Notes: generated by a model not told the origin, from the sequence alone. 64,000 bases of DNA from Lindgomyces ingoldianus (GCF_010093535.1 NW_022985184.1:957993-1021992), one strand, 5' to 3'; positions 24,046 through 36,185 are shown, counted from the first letter of the stretch. Numbers and translations are program-made.

Positions 24046-25305
24046 ATGCCCTTGAAACCCCAAACCCCAGGTCCAAATCCTACGGCATTACCTTCTGCAC
24101 CCTTCTCTAGCCGGTCGAGAAAGCTAGACAAGGATACTAAAGCAGGATCTGGGAGAGCAGGATCTGCGGGTGGAATTGTGTTGAGTATAGAGCAGAAAGG
24201 AGGTAAGGAAAAGGAGAAGGGAGATATGAGTTCGACAGCAAACGTCACAGGAGCACCACCGCCTAAGGATACTGTAGGACCTGGGTCGGGACCGAGTCGC
24301 CAACGCCGACGTCCGAGGAAACTAAATAAGGAACCGGTCGGCCAGAATGCGAATACAAACGCTCCTCCTGCTTCAATGTCGGCGGCTACGAATGATGTCA
24401 CAACGGCAGCAGCTTCAACGATCGAGCTCGAGGCTCTAAAGTCGCGCGTGCGGGGCCTCGAAGCCAAAGTCGAGGATCTATATAAGAGTGGTGCAGATAT
24501 TCGGGGTGCGAGGTCACCTCGAAGGAGAGGAAAAGGCAGGAAGGGGTCGGCAGAACAACAGCCTACAATTACATCGGCTACGGCCACGGACGAAAATCCA
24601 ATCGGGAAAGTTGAAGAGATTGAAGAGGGCGGTGAGGAGCTATCGAAGCTGGAGGGTGAACTCGACGTTGCTAGACAAGATTTGGAATCCTATCGACGAC
24701 TGCGACCGCGAAATATTCGCTTGAACTCTGGGGACACTGAGTACATTGAAGAAATTCCGAGGGATTGGACGCCGACTACGGAAGATACTGTGGATACAGG
24801 CGATCGGCAGATCACGCTCACAGGAAGTTATCGGATCCCTCTGCCGTCGACTGTAAGCATGGCAGATGTCAAGAGTATCCAATCTGGCGTATCCGCAGTG
24901 CAGAATGTGGCTAGGAGTTTCTTGGAACAGAGAAGGGCACCACAGGCCGTGCAAGGCCAAGAGAAGACTTCGCAACCTCCAAGACCTCGAACTACTACAA
25001 GAACGGGAAGAGGCAAACCGGCCTCGACTGTAAAAGATGTGGCTATAGAGGCAAACGGAGGGCAAACCTGGGGTGAATGGTTTGGCGGTTATAGTATGGC
25101 TATTTCAAGAGCAGTCAAGAATATCGAAGCCGAGACTGCAATCGAGAGCCAGAAGGCTACTGGAGTGCAGACAAAGGCGACTATGGCCCCGAAAACAATA
25201 AAGCCGGCTGCTGGAGGCGTTCCAAGGACTACTGGTCAGAGGCCTCCGTTCAAACCACGTGCAGGGAATTTGAGCAGCGAGCAAGTCCAGGGCCTAATAA
25301 GCTAA
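24046..25305 (+). CDS. Disordered protein with coiled coil, unknown function
   Basis: A single exon of 419 residues. The first 110 residues are Pro/Gly/Ser/Lys-rich with basic clusters (RQRRRPRKLNK). A heptad-like helical segment follows (ELEALKSRVRGLEAKVEDLY), then a second charged helical part (EELSKLEGELDVARQDLESY). A more structured middle reads TLTGSYRIPLPSTVS and DVKSIQSGVSAVQNVARSF. Near the end is a compact aromatic motif, TWGEWFGGYSMAISRAV, then a basic low-complexity tail. No catalytic or known domain is recognised. The basic patches allow a nuclear or nucleic-acid-linked role, but this is not shown. The start is the only ATG near the left end of the frame. Confidence 0.7.
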   Translation: MPLKPQTPGPNPTALPSAPFSSRSRKLDKDTKAGSGRAGSAGGIVLSIEQKGGKEKEKGDMSSTANVTGAPPPKDTVGPGSGPSRQRRRPRKLNKEPVGQNANTNAPPASMSAATNDVTTAAASTIELEALKSRVRGLEAKVEDLYKSGADIRGARSPRRRGKGRKGSAEQQPTITSATATDENPIGKVEEIEEGGEELSKLEGELDVARQDLESYRRLRPRNIRLNSGDTEYIEEIPRDWTPTTEDTVDTGDRQITLTGSYRIPLPSTVSMADVKSIQSGVSAVQNVARSFLEQRRAPQAVQGQEKTSQPPRPRTTTRTGRGKPASTVKDVAIEANGGQTWGEWFGGYSMAISRAVKNIEAETAIESQKATGVQTKATMAPKTIKPAAGGVPRTTGQRPPFKPRAGNLSSEQVQGLIS

Positions 25306-26037
25306 GTTGTTTGGAAATCATTCCTTTCGGTGGGATGCCCTTATTATTCGAGTAACACGTAGGATTGAGCATTTGAAATTCGTAGCGTATGAAGTGACCT
25401 CAATAAATTTCAATGACTAGAAGCTGTCCATGCACTATCCCGTGAAAATACGATCTGCAGAATAACTATTAAGCATGAGTGATGAAACTCTTCGCAGAAA
25501 TTCCCTATAACGATAACTACACATGAAGAATCAAGGGAAATTCTTCTGTTGCCCCACTATAAAGGCAATAGGGAAACTAGGCTATCCTTTATTCAACATC
25601 TCTGTTGTTCCTTCTTCAAATTTAACCTTAGATACTTGCGTGATTATCAGGGCTCCTAGGATCACATGTTCACCACAATGCACACTTCCAACCCATCCTA
25701 GTCATGACCTTATAGCCTACAACGTTAGCACACCCATGGGGGCGCATACGTAGCTGGCGCACCAACAGTCCCCGTTGTCGTCGGCAGCACCTGTCCTGTA
25801 TGTGCTTGATACTCTGAAAGTTGCGTTCTTATCCGGCCAAAGGCGGTCCAGTGTCAACGTTCCATTCGCTCCACTTCAAGTACTTTATCCATCCCAGCTT
25901 CCCCCGCGACAGGACGGGCTATGAATACACTACCGCCTTCTGGATAACCCCCCGTACCCGCGGTCTCGTACTAGTCAGTAAAAGCGCAGCCTGTCGACAT
26001 ATTGTTAAGCCAGTACGCAATAGCATTTGGAAAATGG
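25306..26037. other. A/T-rich intergenic DNA, possibly decayed 3' part of the pseudogene
   Basis: No supportable ORF. The right half may be the eroded C-terminal part of the neighbouring glutaminase-like pseudogene, but resemblance is lost past about 26038. Confidence 0.4.
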
Positions 26038-26760
26038 CATTGAGAGCCACGATGCCTTTTACGGCGAGGTTGGATTGGACATTTAATTTACCAGCGAAGT
26101 CATCTATTCTAGTTAAGCATAAAGAGAAGATGATAAAAAGGCAAGGAAAGCCTTTAGCTATACAAAGCTGGTATCTGGCAACCGAGAAGTCAGTAGAATA
26201 TTATTCGAGTTGTTTCAGCAACGGGTAGTGTTGGACGATATAGTCCTTATTACTGGAGAAGTTATTGTAGGCACATGCCATGAGGAACATGTTTCCGCTC
26301 TTCTCGACGGATATAACTTCCTCGCCACCCTCCATATGCCTAGCCGCATTTAGGAATCGAGTTCCTAGATCATGTATCGCGTAGCTGTTGGGATAGAAAC
26401 CATCCTCCAAAATCTCGAAAGCTAGGACCAACACCATTCGGGAGTGCTCCAGATTTGCATAGAGAGAAAAAGGTATATATGGGAATATGGCAACGCAGGT
26501 GGTGACACTTATATTTGACGAAATCTCCTTTTGGAACATCAGTGGTTAGTTGAAGTTCGCCGCGGACGCTACAAGAACGTATGCACCCACCATTTGACAA
26601 ACAGAAAGGGCGAGTGTGGCATAGCACGATTCGGCTTCCGAGGCGCCTGGGACTTCAATGCCACTTACACCCTTGGGGGAGAGGAAGCCATATGCGGTTG
26701 TAGGATCGAAGATGTAAGGCTGTTCAGACTGGTCGGGCCATTGGCATAGACGTTTTGCGA
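26038..26760 (-). pseudogene. Glutaminase A-like pseudogene (GtaA family fragment)
   Basis: The minus strand encodes colinear blocks of the fungal glutaminase A family. They run from a segment ending ASAANFN, through MFQKEISSN, IPFSLYANLE, ILEDGFYPNSYAIHDLG and SVEKSGNMFLMACAY, to YIVQHYPLLKQL and finally DDFAGKLNVQSNLAVKGIV. The family hydrolyses extracellular glutamine. The frame is broken by stop codons (before PLMFQKEI and after LLKQLE) and by a shift before the DDFAG block. Neither the secretion signal nor the conserved ends are present. Expected residues such as the NTVDVI motif are changed to VTTCVAI. This is therefore a decayed, truncated copy. The left limit is approximate. Confidence 0.75.
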
Positions 26761-28165
26761 CACGTCTGCGTACTTCGGATACGTTTCGGGTGTGCTGTTA
26801 GTGTGAGTAATAACGGCATTCAGGGACTACAAAGCAATGTCCGCTTAAGTGTGGAGCGGCTTCAGTAAAATATTCGATAAATAACAGGCCAGATATCCTT
26901 GTACCAAAGTACTCGTATGTTGTGGCATCAATCGTGATGAGAGCCTCTCATTGTAAAGGAATGCTGTTCCAAAAAATGGCTAAATTGCTACTAATAGTAC
27001 TACTAACGGTAGGACTCCAGGAACTCGTGTATGGAGAGCGGGCTGCTGGGGGAAGTGCCGGAACCCTGGTTGGAGAGAAGTAGGGAAGCGAATGATTGCG
27101 ATTGCTCAGTCAATTGGCACTCATGCAGCACTGGGCGCACACTTACTGGAGTCTTTTCTAGTTAGAAAAGGGTCCTGAGAGTTATTTGTCAAACTGAGCG
27201 CTAACATCGTTGAAAGAAGATGAATTGTTGTTACCATAGAACCAAACAGAATAAGTGCACGCGATCGAAAAGCTTCTCAGGCTTTGGTGTTAGAAGAGAG
27301 GAGTATACTAAAAGCCTTTAAAAGGAAGCCACAACTCTAGCCGATTTAATGTTAAGTCGGAGAGGCAATGCAAGTAGTCATACTGTCTCCACCATCTCAC
27401 CATGCTGCTTAGAAAACGACACTTAGCTCAGGCTGGTCGTATTCTGCGAGACATTGAACCCAGTATTAGTGTGTCGAAGGTATGTACAAGCAGTACGTAA
27501 AGAGGCTAAGACATTGAGTAGCATATATAGTATGCAGAGTGTGTGGAAGGCGCCGTCGAAATTAGATTAGTAGATAGAAATTACGAGTAGAGGTAAGACG
27601 ATATTTGAATGGAGGAAGACAGGCACGTACCCAGTTGCCTCTTTCAGCAGCCCCTCTGATTTCATACGGCATGTCGTCTCTGGACGGCTCCAAATCAGTT
27701 CAGTATAAACTTGATCACCCCTGCGAAGATGGGACTCTAAAGGTCTACGAGAATCGCACGAAAATACACAAAGCCGACCTCTCAAGAGGCGATCTCGGAC
27801 ATGGCGATCATCCGAGCCCGAGAACCCGGATGTCCGCAAAAGTATCTCCATGCATCACCACGGACATCATGAAAGCCGCTTCAAAGCATCAAGAAAGTCA
27901 CGAAGGAGCGTTGTGACATACCTGTCCGTCCCTAATGCTAGTGCATCAGCTTGTTGGTGTATCCCCAACTCCTTGGGCCAGATTAGTACACCCTTCTCAG
28001 CGCTAGCACGAGGCCACCAACTCACAAATTATATATAGTCCTGGATTCTACCTCGATGTTCTGACAGCATCAGACCTTGAATTCCTGGCTATTTCAGAAG
28101 CACTCTCCTTTCAACTTTTCCGATAGCCACTATCCTTGATTCCGCACGACTTCAAACCCACCAAC
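26761..28165. other. Gene-poor stretch upstream of the methyltransferase
   Basis: 1.4 kb without a supportable gene. Stop codons are frequent in all frames until about 27600. The last 200 bases are probably the promoter and leader of the methyltransferase, with an AT-rich aaattatatatag at about 28025. Confidence 0.5.
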
Positions 28166-29014
28166 ATGAACGCTCAAGCCGGATTCCTACCGAAACAAGC
28201 CAAAGCCCTGCTGGATGGCCAGCAAAAAGTTCTTACATACGAAGAAACAGGCGGGAAAGTAACAGCGCAATTTGCGTCTCATAATCTGAACTTAATTCCC
28301 TCCATTCCAGCCTCCTCGATCATTCACGACAACACGTGTGGCTCTGGCACCGTCACCCGTCTCATCCTGTCTTCGAAACCCCCCTCAAACATAGTAATAC
28401 ACGCCACAGACCATGACCAGGCCTTTCTCGATGTCCTCCAAGAAGACGTCAAGAAGAACTCCTGGCCCGTCGAAGTCACCAACCAGAAATCAGAAAATCT
28501 ATCTTTCCCGGACAAGTACTTCACGCACTCGATCACCAACATCGGCATCTTCTTCACCACCTTAGCTGGGGTTGGTGGTGCAAAGGAAATTTATCGCACA
28601 CTCAAACCTGGCGGCACCGCCATCGTGAACTGCTGGGAGTATGTAACATGGTTTGCACCAATCAAAGCAGTCCATGACGTCCTTCGACCTGGAAAACCAT
28701 ACCCAGCGCCAACGATCAACTGGAGCGATGGCAAGCAGCTCCAGAAGGTTATGGTTGAAGCCGGCTTTGAGCAGGAAAAGATGAAGGTTGAGAAGAGTGA
28801 GGCATGGGCGCACCCGAAGGACGTGACGAAGTGGGCTGAGCTGGGGTGGGCTTTCCTCGGAGGCATCGGAACATGGCAGGAAAGCGACGAAGAGAGATGG
28901 GATGAGGCTGTTGGCCTTCTGGAGAAGGCCTTGAGAGAAGCTGATGGTACAAAGATTGTTGATGGCGAGGTATGGATGCGTGCAAGCCAGTGGGTTGTGA
29001 TTGCAACGAAGTGA
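28166..29014 (+). CDS. SAM-dependent class I methyltransferase
   Basis: A single exon of 282 residues. Motif I is IIHDNTCGSGTVTRLIL (from about residue 53), the acidic strand-2 site is HATDHDQAF, and motif IV/post I is ITNIGIFFTT. LKPGGTAIVNCWEY is the usual strand after the KPGG turn. This is the Rossmann fold of UbiE/GliN-like small-molecule methyltransferases common in fungi. The substrate cannot be told. No secondary-metabolite backbone gene lies beside it in this window. I chose ATG 28166 because the open frame upstream of it has no ATG. Confidence 0.88.
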   Translation: MNAQAGFLPKQAKALLDGQQKVLTYEETGGKVTAQFASHNLNLIPSIPASSIIHDNTCGSGTVTRLILSSKPPSNIVIHATDHDQAFLDVLQEDVKKNSWPVEVTNQKSENLSFPDKYFTHSITNIGIFFTTLAGVGGAKEIYRTLKPGGTAIVNCWEYVTWFAPIKAVHDVLRPGKPYPAPTINWSDGKQLQKVMVEAGFEQEKMKVEKSEAWAHPKDVTKWAELGWAFLGGIGTWQESDEERWDEAVGLLEKALREADGTKIVDGEVWMRASQWVVIATK

Positions 29015-30563
29015 GGCGAAAGGCCGCTTAAGGAAGAGAGGAATCTGAAGATATGTCTGCTCCTACACTGACATTGGATAAAGTCTCTATGGACGGTTTC
29101 TAGACAGAGGTGGGCTGGAAATTGGATGTTGATTGCAGGTTAAGGTTGAGACAATCGAGAGTCATAGATCTAAGGTGCTTGTTCCTGTAAGGTTGTGATA
29201 AGCTATGCGAGACTCTTATAGTAGATGGGCACTACTATGCCTTGAATTCATGGATCTTCTGCTGTCAAGCTGCAAGGCGAACGGGATGCCAATGGAAGCA
29301 GACCACCTCTATCGCCCTCCTCACCATTTATTTCTCCGATGGCGTTTCTCCGATGACGTATCTCCGCGCCCTCCCTCTTCTCTCTTATATAGCTCTGAAA
29401 TATTCTAATGAATTGCCGTATATAGGTCCAGCAGTTTCGCTACTCTTCTATCATTCAAAACAGTATGGCTTCGCCTTCAAGACTATTGAACGCAGCTCGG
29501 GTTCTACCTCTCCGGCAAAGTGTTGGCAAAAGAAACAAGAGACACAAAGTGATAGATTCTTAGAGAGTAGTGAGAGACCTAGAAGACTTAGAAGTATTTG
29601 ACAGGAGTGCTAAATATACAATGTTACACAACTTGCTAAGTAGGGAAGTGACAAAACAAGGTATTCATCTTCTTGCTAGAACTAGGGAGACTGTTATGAG
29701 GGTGCAATTTGTTGTAACAGTTTAGACCGAGGAACTGAGACTGGGAAAGGCACAGGTAATGTCCGTACCAAGCAGTAGAAGTAGATAGCTCTAACTTGCA
29801 GCTGTAGCATGCCGACTTGGCGGAAATAAGACCCTACCAAGATGCAAACCGCCTGGACGGAGACCGGCAACTATTCCCATTCTGCCTGTTTGCATGAAAC
29901 AGTCTCATCCAGACGCAAAAGTCTTCCAAAGCATGCCGGACGGGCGGAGGTGAGGCTAGCGTTTCTTCTAGATAATGTAGAGATTATAGGTAGCGTGGAT
30001 GCACTGAGTTTGAGGTAGGTCGTTGCTGTAATTATCATGGGAGGTGGTGTGTTTGCTTTAGGAACAGTGCAGCGCGAGGGGTTCAGCAACCTGCTGCGCC
30101 ACAGGACCAAGATTGATCCCGTTGATGGAATGGCAATTGTGTAGTGATAGCGTAATGTGGGGATAGAGAGACGAGACGACAAGTGAGGGGTAGCACAAGA
30201 GGGAGTCGGGGAGTGAATGTCACGAACACGAGGCGCTCGTGTGTGGAGGCCGGACCTGCATCGTGGCTCAGCTCGGACCTGCTTGGCACTCCAGTTGGCT
30301 CCTAAAACAACAATTCACTCCCTGACAACCAACGACATCGTTCACTCACGCCTTCCCCACCACGCCCGCTGTCCGTCCCTCGTTGCTACTGCTGTTGCTG
30401 TTACTCGACACATTCACTTGTTCTGCTCACCATTCGGCCAGGCCTCGCAGCACCGGGACGCTCACGCTTGTCGCGCCGCTCTACGCTTGTCTCCTGTGCC
30501 GTGTTGTCTCATCGCAGCCGCCTCTCCCGCCTCGCCCACCATAACACCCGCTCCGCTCCGACG
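29015..30563. other. Intergenic region with CHS7 promoter and leader
   Basis: The first 1.1 kb is A/T-rich without genes. The last 300 bases are pyrimidine-rich and read like a long fungal 5' leader of CHS7. Several short ORFs there lack features. Confidence 0.5.
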
Positions 30564-31680
30564 ATGGGCTTTGGCGACTTCACCACGATATGCGACAAGA
30601 CGGCGATACCGCTGTGTGCCCTTGTCGGACCTCCGTCGCAGATCAACAACGGTACCGGCATCCAGGCGTCATGCTACTCGCGGACGATTGAGCTGGCGAA
30701 CACCATCATCTTCCAGGGCGCCAATGACTTCATGCATATTCTTGCGCTGATAATGACGGTTGTCATGATCATCCACGTGCGGTCCAAGTTTACGGCTGTT
30801 GGTGCGTCGAGCCAATACCCTCTGGGGACAGTATTAGCTAACAGCAACACCAGGGCGCAAGGAAATCACGTCCTTCTTCTACATCTACATGGTGCTGACT
30901 ATGGTCTCCCTCATCCTCGACTCAGGCGTCACGGCTCCCGGAACCGGCGCATACCCGTACTTCGCGGCTGCCCAATGTGGCCTCGCCTCGGCGCTCTGCA
31001 CCTGCCTGCTGATTAACGGCTTCGTCGGCTTCCAGCTCTACGAGGACGGCACGACCCTCTCGGTCTGGCTGCTGCGACTGTCCTCTCTCGGCATGTTCAT
31101 CATCAGCGGCGCTGTCTCGCTCTTGACTTTCAAGGGCTGGGCTGGCCTGAGGCCCGATAACCCTGTCGGCATCTTTGTCGTGCTCTACATTGTCAACGCA
31201 ATATGCATCTTCGTCTATGTCTGCAGCCAGACCCTCCTCGTCGTCGGCACCCTAGAGGACCGCTGGCCGTTGGGTGACATCGCTTTCGGCGTCTTCTTCT
31301 TCGTCATTGGCCAGGTCACCCTCTATGTCTTCAGCGACACCATTTGCAACCAGGTGCAGCACTATCTCGACGGCCTTTTCTTTGCTACCATTTGCAATCT
31401 GCTGGGCGTCATGATGGTCTACAAGGTACGTTCCTACTGTCTAATGTCCACCCCCCGAAATCCTTCGCCTCACTAACCTGGCTAAAAATAGTACTGGGAT
31501 TCCATTACCCGCGAAGACCTTGAGTTTTCTGTCGGTGTCAAGGCACACAACTGGGAAGTCAAGGACTTGCTCCCCGAGGAGGACAAGCGAGGTACTGTGT
31601 ACAATGAGTCCGAATATGCCCCTTCACTCTACCAGCAGCCGCACAACCGCGCATCACACTACTCCGCCGTTGGATACTAG
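30564..31680 (+). CDS. CHS7: Chitin synthase export chaperone Chs7
   Basis: Exons 30564-30801, 30854-31425 and 31492-31680 give 332 residues. Chs7 is an ER membrane chaperone needed for folding and exit of class IV-type chitin synthase (Chs3), so it supports wall chitin. The N terminus [20 protein letters not shown] with the later [15 protein letters not shown] is diagnostic. Seven hydrophobic segments follow, with [14 protein letters not shown] joined across intron 1 and [18 protein letters not shown] before the last intron. The cytosolic tail ([15 protein letters not shown]) is typical. All introns have consensus ends and phase is kept. Confidence 0.97.
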
Positions 31681-32560
31681 AACCCTCCGTTCTCGCTATA
31701 GTCGATGCATATTGATTGTCGAATTAAAAATATAGGTTTGTTTATTCCGAATTCGTGGGTTTGCATGGCATGGGAGTTCTGGCGCATAGATGGTGTGGTG
31801 ACATAAGATCTTGATAATCGGCGTGAATTGAGGCCGCAGCGTAGAAGCGCGCTCGGTTTTGAATAATGACGTCTTTGGATCGGAGTATAGTGACGGTCGG
31901 AACTGAAGAATCTTTGGAAAATATTCGTTTTAAAGAGAGAGGGAAGAAGGACGGGACGGCGTATGTCCGTAGCCAGCTTATACATAATAATCTCAGACAT
32001 AGCAGCTTCACGTTTTATCACGGTTTCCAAAGGGTGAGACCCTCGAGCCTTTCCTAGGATGTGGGATTTGAAAGCATTCCAGTTCAACTCTTATTTCCTG
32101 ATCGTTTCGGGGAAGGACTTGAATCCGGATTCGGCGTAATGCAACTAATTCGCTGTAACTAAACCCTTTCGTCACTATCAATACACTGAATCCAACTCTG
32201 TCATGACCTCCTGCTGTTTGACATGTTTCTAGTTTGCATTCATGTAGAGAGGAAGACCGGACAACCAATGTCGAGATCTTGGAAGAAGTGAAGAAGCTGG
32301 CATTGTGTTCTACATACATCACACTTGCCTTTTAGGCCTTCTCGATCGAGAGAGCAGGAAGCTTGAGTTCCCGACGTTAAAAAGATCGTCAATGCTGGAG
32401 ATGTTCTCTACCACCAATGGGCGGCCTGGATAGATCGACAATCTCGTAATACAGTAGTTCCCCCTCAACCATTGAATTATACTTGTTGCAAAAGTCAAAC
32501 CATGTATCTCCAGCCTACACCACAGAAGCAAGTACTGTGCCGAGACCGTGGCAGCAGCTA
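31681..32560. other. Convergent spacer between CHS7 and dihydroxyacetone kinase
   Basis: 880 bases between two stop codons. It contains small minus-strand ORFs without family features. It probably holds both 3' ends. Confidence 0.5.
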
Positions 32561-34449
32561 CTATCCCTTAAATCCATCTAAAAGGCCATTCAACCACACG
32601 CCAGCCGCGTACGCGCCCGGATCTGGAATCTGACTCCTCTCTGCCCCCATTTCTTCCCCAACATATGTTGCTCTGCCGAACTTTGCCTTCATGTCCTTCG
32701 TCTCGTCAGCCTTCTCTCGCGCTACCTTGACGGCCTTGGCTAAGTCTTGTGACGTGTTTAGGCTGCCGACGAACGGGATCAGAACATCCATGACAGTTCT
32801 ATCGCCTTCTCTAGCGCTTGTGTAGTTCTTGAGGTTCTCTAGGGCCTTTACTGCGGAGTCGGAGACGGTGGATATATCGAGAGGCTTGTTTGCTTTGATG
32901 GTGTTGTCATGCAAAGCGTTAGTGAAGGCCGTGACCAGAATGCTCAGAATGGCCCCTAAAGAGCCGCCTACATCCTCGACATTTTCACCAATGCTCTCGA
33001 GGAGTATGAGAAGTGGGGGTGGAGAGGATGGCAACGAGTCTAGATTTGCCAGTATGGATTTGCACACCCCGGCAACAGCTTCACCACAGTCGCCGTCGCC
33101 CATTTGTAGGTCGTATTGTGTAATCTTGGGTTCGGCTTCTAGACCAGCGTTGCATGCCTTCCGAAGTGCGGGTATCAGACTCGATGGCGTTGCAGGACCT
33201 TTGTTCGTGGGGCCTGAACCTGAGGCTGCGGCATTCGCTTGCTGTCTCTTCGCCTCCATTTCCTCGGAGTGTTTGATGGGCGCATATCCGTTCCTGGGCC
33301 AGGCTGGTGCGTTCGTTGGAGCATCTAGAAGTTCCATGATCTCAGAAGTTTTGGCATTCATAGCCCGCGCCATTCCGGACATATTGCCCAGCGTGATGGA
33401 GAAGCCTTGTCCATTTAGAGAAGTTTCAAGGATACCGGCGTAGATGCGAGTGGGTGCGATGTTCCAGTCGCGTTTCAGAACAGTTAAGGCTGTGCTCGTT
33501 AAGGCTTCGAGTTCAAGGCCGGAAAGCCCACCAAAGTTGTTGACTAACATGACGACTTCGTCCTCTGGCTTGAAGACTACAAACGCGCGGTCTTTATCCT
33601 CGGGATCGAGAAGGTATCTGAGCATTTCTTTGATGATATCTTCAGCCGAGGGCATGGGGGATATTGTTCGAAGTCCCTACACATTCAATCAATGACTTTG
33701 TTTTGACAGCAATTGTCCGAGAGACCTACAGGCTCGTTGTGAATACCCATTCCCAATACGCAAGCATCATCCGGGACCTGCTCAAATGCCTCTCGACCTG
33801 GAACATGGCAGTGATCCAAGCTGGTTCCAATGGTCACCAATTCGTCGTTACCCAACTGCCCAAGCTTCCGGCACTTCTCAAACGGCCAGTTCTTCTGCGA
33901 AGCGGCACCAATAAGTTTGATGACTTTGGCACCTCCCCGTCAGTCACTCCGTAGGAACAAGTATTAGGGGTAAATACCTAACAAGTTGCCTGCTAGACCC
34001 CTTCTTCCAACTTTCTCTGACTTCTGCCTACCCAATGCAGCATCCTCTGCCATACACACTACATCCACCTTATACCCCAGCGCCTGTCCCTTCTCTCTAG
34101 CCAGACCAAAATGCAGCATGTCGCCAGTATAATTTGTAATGCACAATATAATCCCGGAATCTGAGGGAACATTCCTAATTCCAGCCATGATTTGCTTGGT
34201 CGATGGACTCGCGAAGATATCGCCGCATACAGCTGCTGACAACATACCGTCTCCGACGAAAGCTGACCAAGCCGGCTCGTGTCCGCTTCCCCCCCCTGAG
34301 ATGACGGTTACTTGTGACGGTGGATGAGCTTTGTTGTAGACGACGCGATTTGTTTCGTCGAGTCCCATGTGTCTGTTCCGGGAGACAAGTGAGTTGAGCA
34401 TGTTGACAACGACACCCTCAGGGCTGGAGAAGAAGTGTTTTCGTGACAT
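32561..34449 (-). CDS. DAK1: Dihydroxyacetone kinase (ATP-dependent)
   Basis: Three exons, 34449-33978, 33932-33730 and 33676-32561, give 596 residues. The enzyme phosphorylates dihydroxyacetone to DHAP, clearing toxic dihydroxyacetone in glycerol and methylotrophic metabolism. The N-terminal DhaK domain shows GGGSGHEP (about residue 50) and the hemiaminal-forming His in SLDHCHVPGR (about residues 198-207). Intron 2 splits the GMGIHNEPG motif. The C-terminal DhaL domain has the Mg-binding GDGDCGEAV near residue 416 and late helices (TYVGEEMGAERSQIPDPGA). Length matches the family. The fusion of both domains in one chain is usual in eukaryotes. Confidence 0.96.
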
Positions 34450-35525
34450 GGTGGAGAGAGTCCAAAGGAGCTTCGAAACCGGAGGGGAGAATAGTTTGAT
34501 AGTATAAGCGCTGTACTCTATCTACGCAGAGATATACTATATGTTCAAGTATCTAGCAATTGTAAATGGTAACATCAAACAAAGAAATCCATTGTGTTGT
34601 TGAGCAAGTAAAGTTCTGAGAGGAGCATGAAAGGGAAAACCGACGTACCGAGCTATTCACTGAACCCTCAAGCCATGGTATCTGTCCACATAGCCACCGG
34701 TAGAAAGGAAGAGAAAGCATGCATACTACCTCCAAGGCAATTCAGAGCGGGAATGACGGCCTCTATATAAAGCACTCCCCCTGCCCCGCCTTGATCCACG
34801 CCCCGCCATCTAGGGGCATGAGGGGTGCATGCCATGCCATCTCCAACCACAGAATGCGCAGCGACCCCCGGGAAATGTCCCGCCTCGAAACAAATGACTT
34901 GCACCAAAACCTCGCAATACTTGATGCGGGATGGTGAATTGCTTATTGTGATCGGTGTGAATGAAGGAAGTCCGGATTGCCCGAATTAGGATATCCCGGT
35001 GTGGTTGGTTGGATGAAGTATGGTTCACTGTAAGCGAAGAGAAAGACTTGACATGGGAAAGAGAACGGCTAGTCTCGAGGGCATTGAGTCACGTGACGCC
35101 CCCTTCGATATCCGTTTCTATGCTGAATGGGTCTCCTTGAATCAAACCCTCTTTAACAGATTAGATGGGATATTTCGAGGCCGTGATCTTCCCAAACTTT
35201 ATATACAACTTATCTTTGCTATGGCAATTTGGTGGGGATGGCTCGGTTTCAGGCAAATGCCAATTTCAACCTCCATCCTGCTTCCTTCATGCTCTACCAT
35301 CGTAGTGATTTGCGTAAGAATTTCGTACGAATGTACCAAAATTGGGTTTATTATTAAATGTACAAAAGAGAATTCTAAAGCATAGCTGTTTAAATTTTGT
35401 CTTCGATCGTCACATAAAGCTAGAACATTTTCACCAGGTAACATCGCCAACCTTCACCTCTGCTCAGTCTTCTCCAAGCCTAACCCGTGGTCCTCAGCAT
35501 TTCATCTCCTATCTTGTTATCTTCT
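34450..35525. other. Promoter of dihydroxyacetone kinase and 3' region of the CFEM-like gene
   Basis: 1.1 kb without a supported gene. The ATG of the kinase (34449) reads leftward, and the next gene ends at 35526, so this is upstream region plus tail. A short plus-strand ORF at 35020-35385 is hydrophobic but unrecognised. Confidence 0.45.
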
Positions 35526-36185
35526 TTATACCAGAGCCCCCATAAGACCTACCAAAAGTGCTAAAGCAGCAGCTATCCTCGCCTCTATCCCTCCCTTCAA
35601 GAACCCAGCACCCCCCGTACTCGACGGCGCAGCTACAGTCACCGTAGGAGCAGGTCCCACAGGAGCAGACGTGGGGGTAGGTACAGCATTTGATATCGAC
35701 AGCGAGATGGTCGCATTTTCCGAGCCTGTTACCGTCGCTGTCAAAACCGTTGCGTTTGCTGTTGTTGACGCTGGGACGGAACCTATGTGCCACTCAGTCA
35801 GTCCCGCGAGTCCGAATATCTGGATTCAACCGCCCATTTATTAGGTACACTTACTCATCGTCCCATTCCCCATCGCGCAGTAGCTCGCAAACACACCCAG
35901 TGCCTTTTCCACTCCCCCAGTTACTGTCTGGCTGCCACATTTTTTCTCAACCGCTTGGCTAATTTTGCTTTCCATCTTCGACGACGACGCTGTGCAAAAG
36001 CAGCTGAATGACGTCGTCTTCCCGCCATCACCACAGCCCTGTTCCATGTTGCGCACGATGGTCGACAAGGGCTGAACAGCACATGAAGGAAGGGAGGAAT
36101 AGGCTGGTACTTTGTTGATGAAAATTTTCTGGGCCGGGGCAATGGCCAGGAAAGATAGTAAAGCGAGCAGTATGAGGTGATGCAT
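35526..36185 (-). CDS. Secreted CFEM-like six-cysteine protein, probable GPI anchor
   Basis: Exons 36185-35855 and 35782-35526 give 195 residues. Residues 1-18 form a signal peptide (LILLALLSFLAIAPA). The cysteine region has SLPSCAVQPLS, EQGCGDGG, SCFC, KKCGS and SYC (Cys 35, 51, 62, 64, 83 and 103). That is six cysteines rather than the eight of a classic CFEM domain. A Ser/Thr/Pro-rich stalk follows, and the chain ends in a hydrophobic stretch (IAAALALLVGLMGAL), consistent with a GPI-anchor signal. Likely location is the plasma membrane or wall. CFEM proteins take part in haem uptake or host contact; whether that extends to the six-Cys form is not known. Confidence 0.8.
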
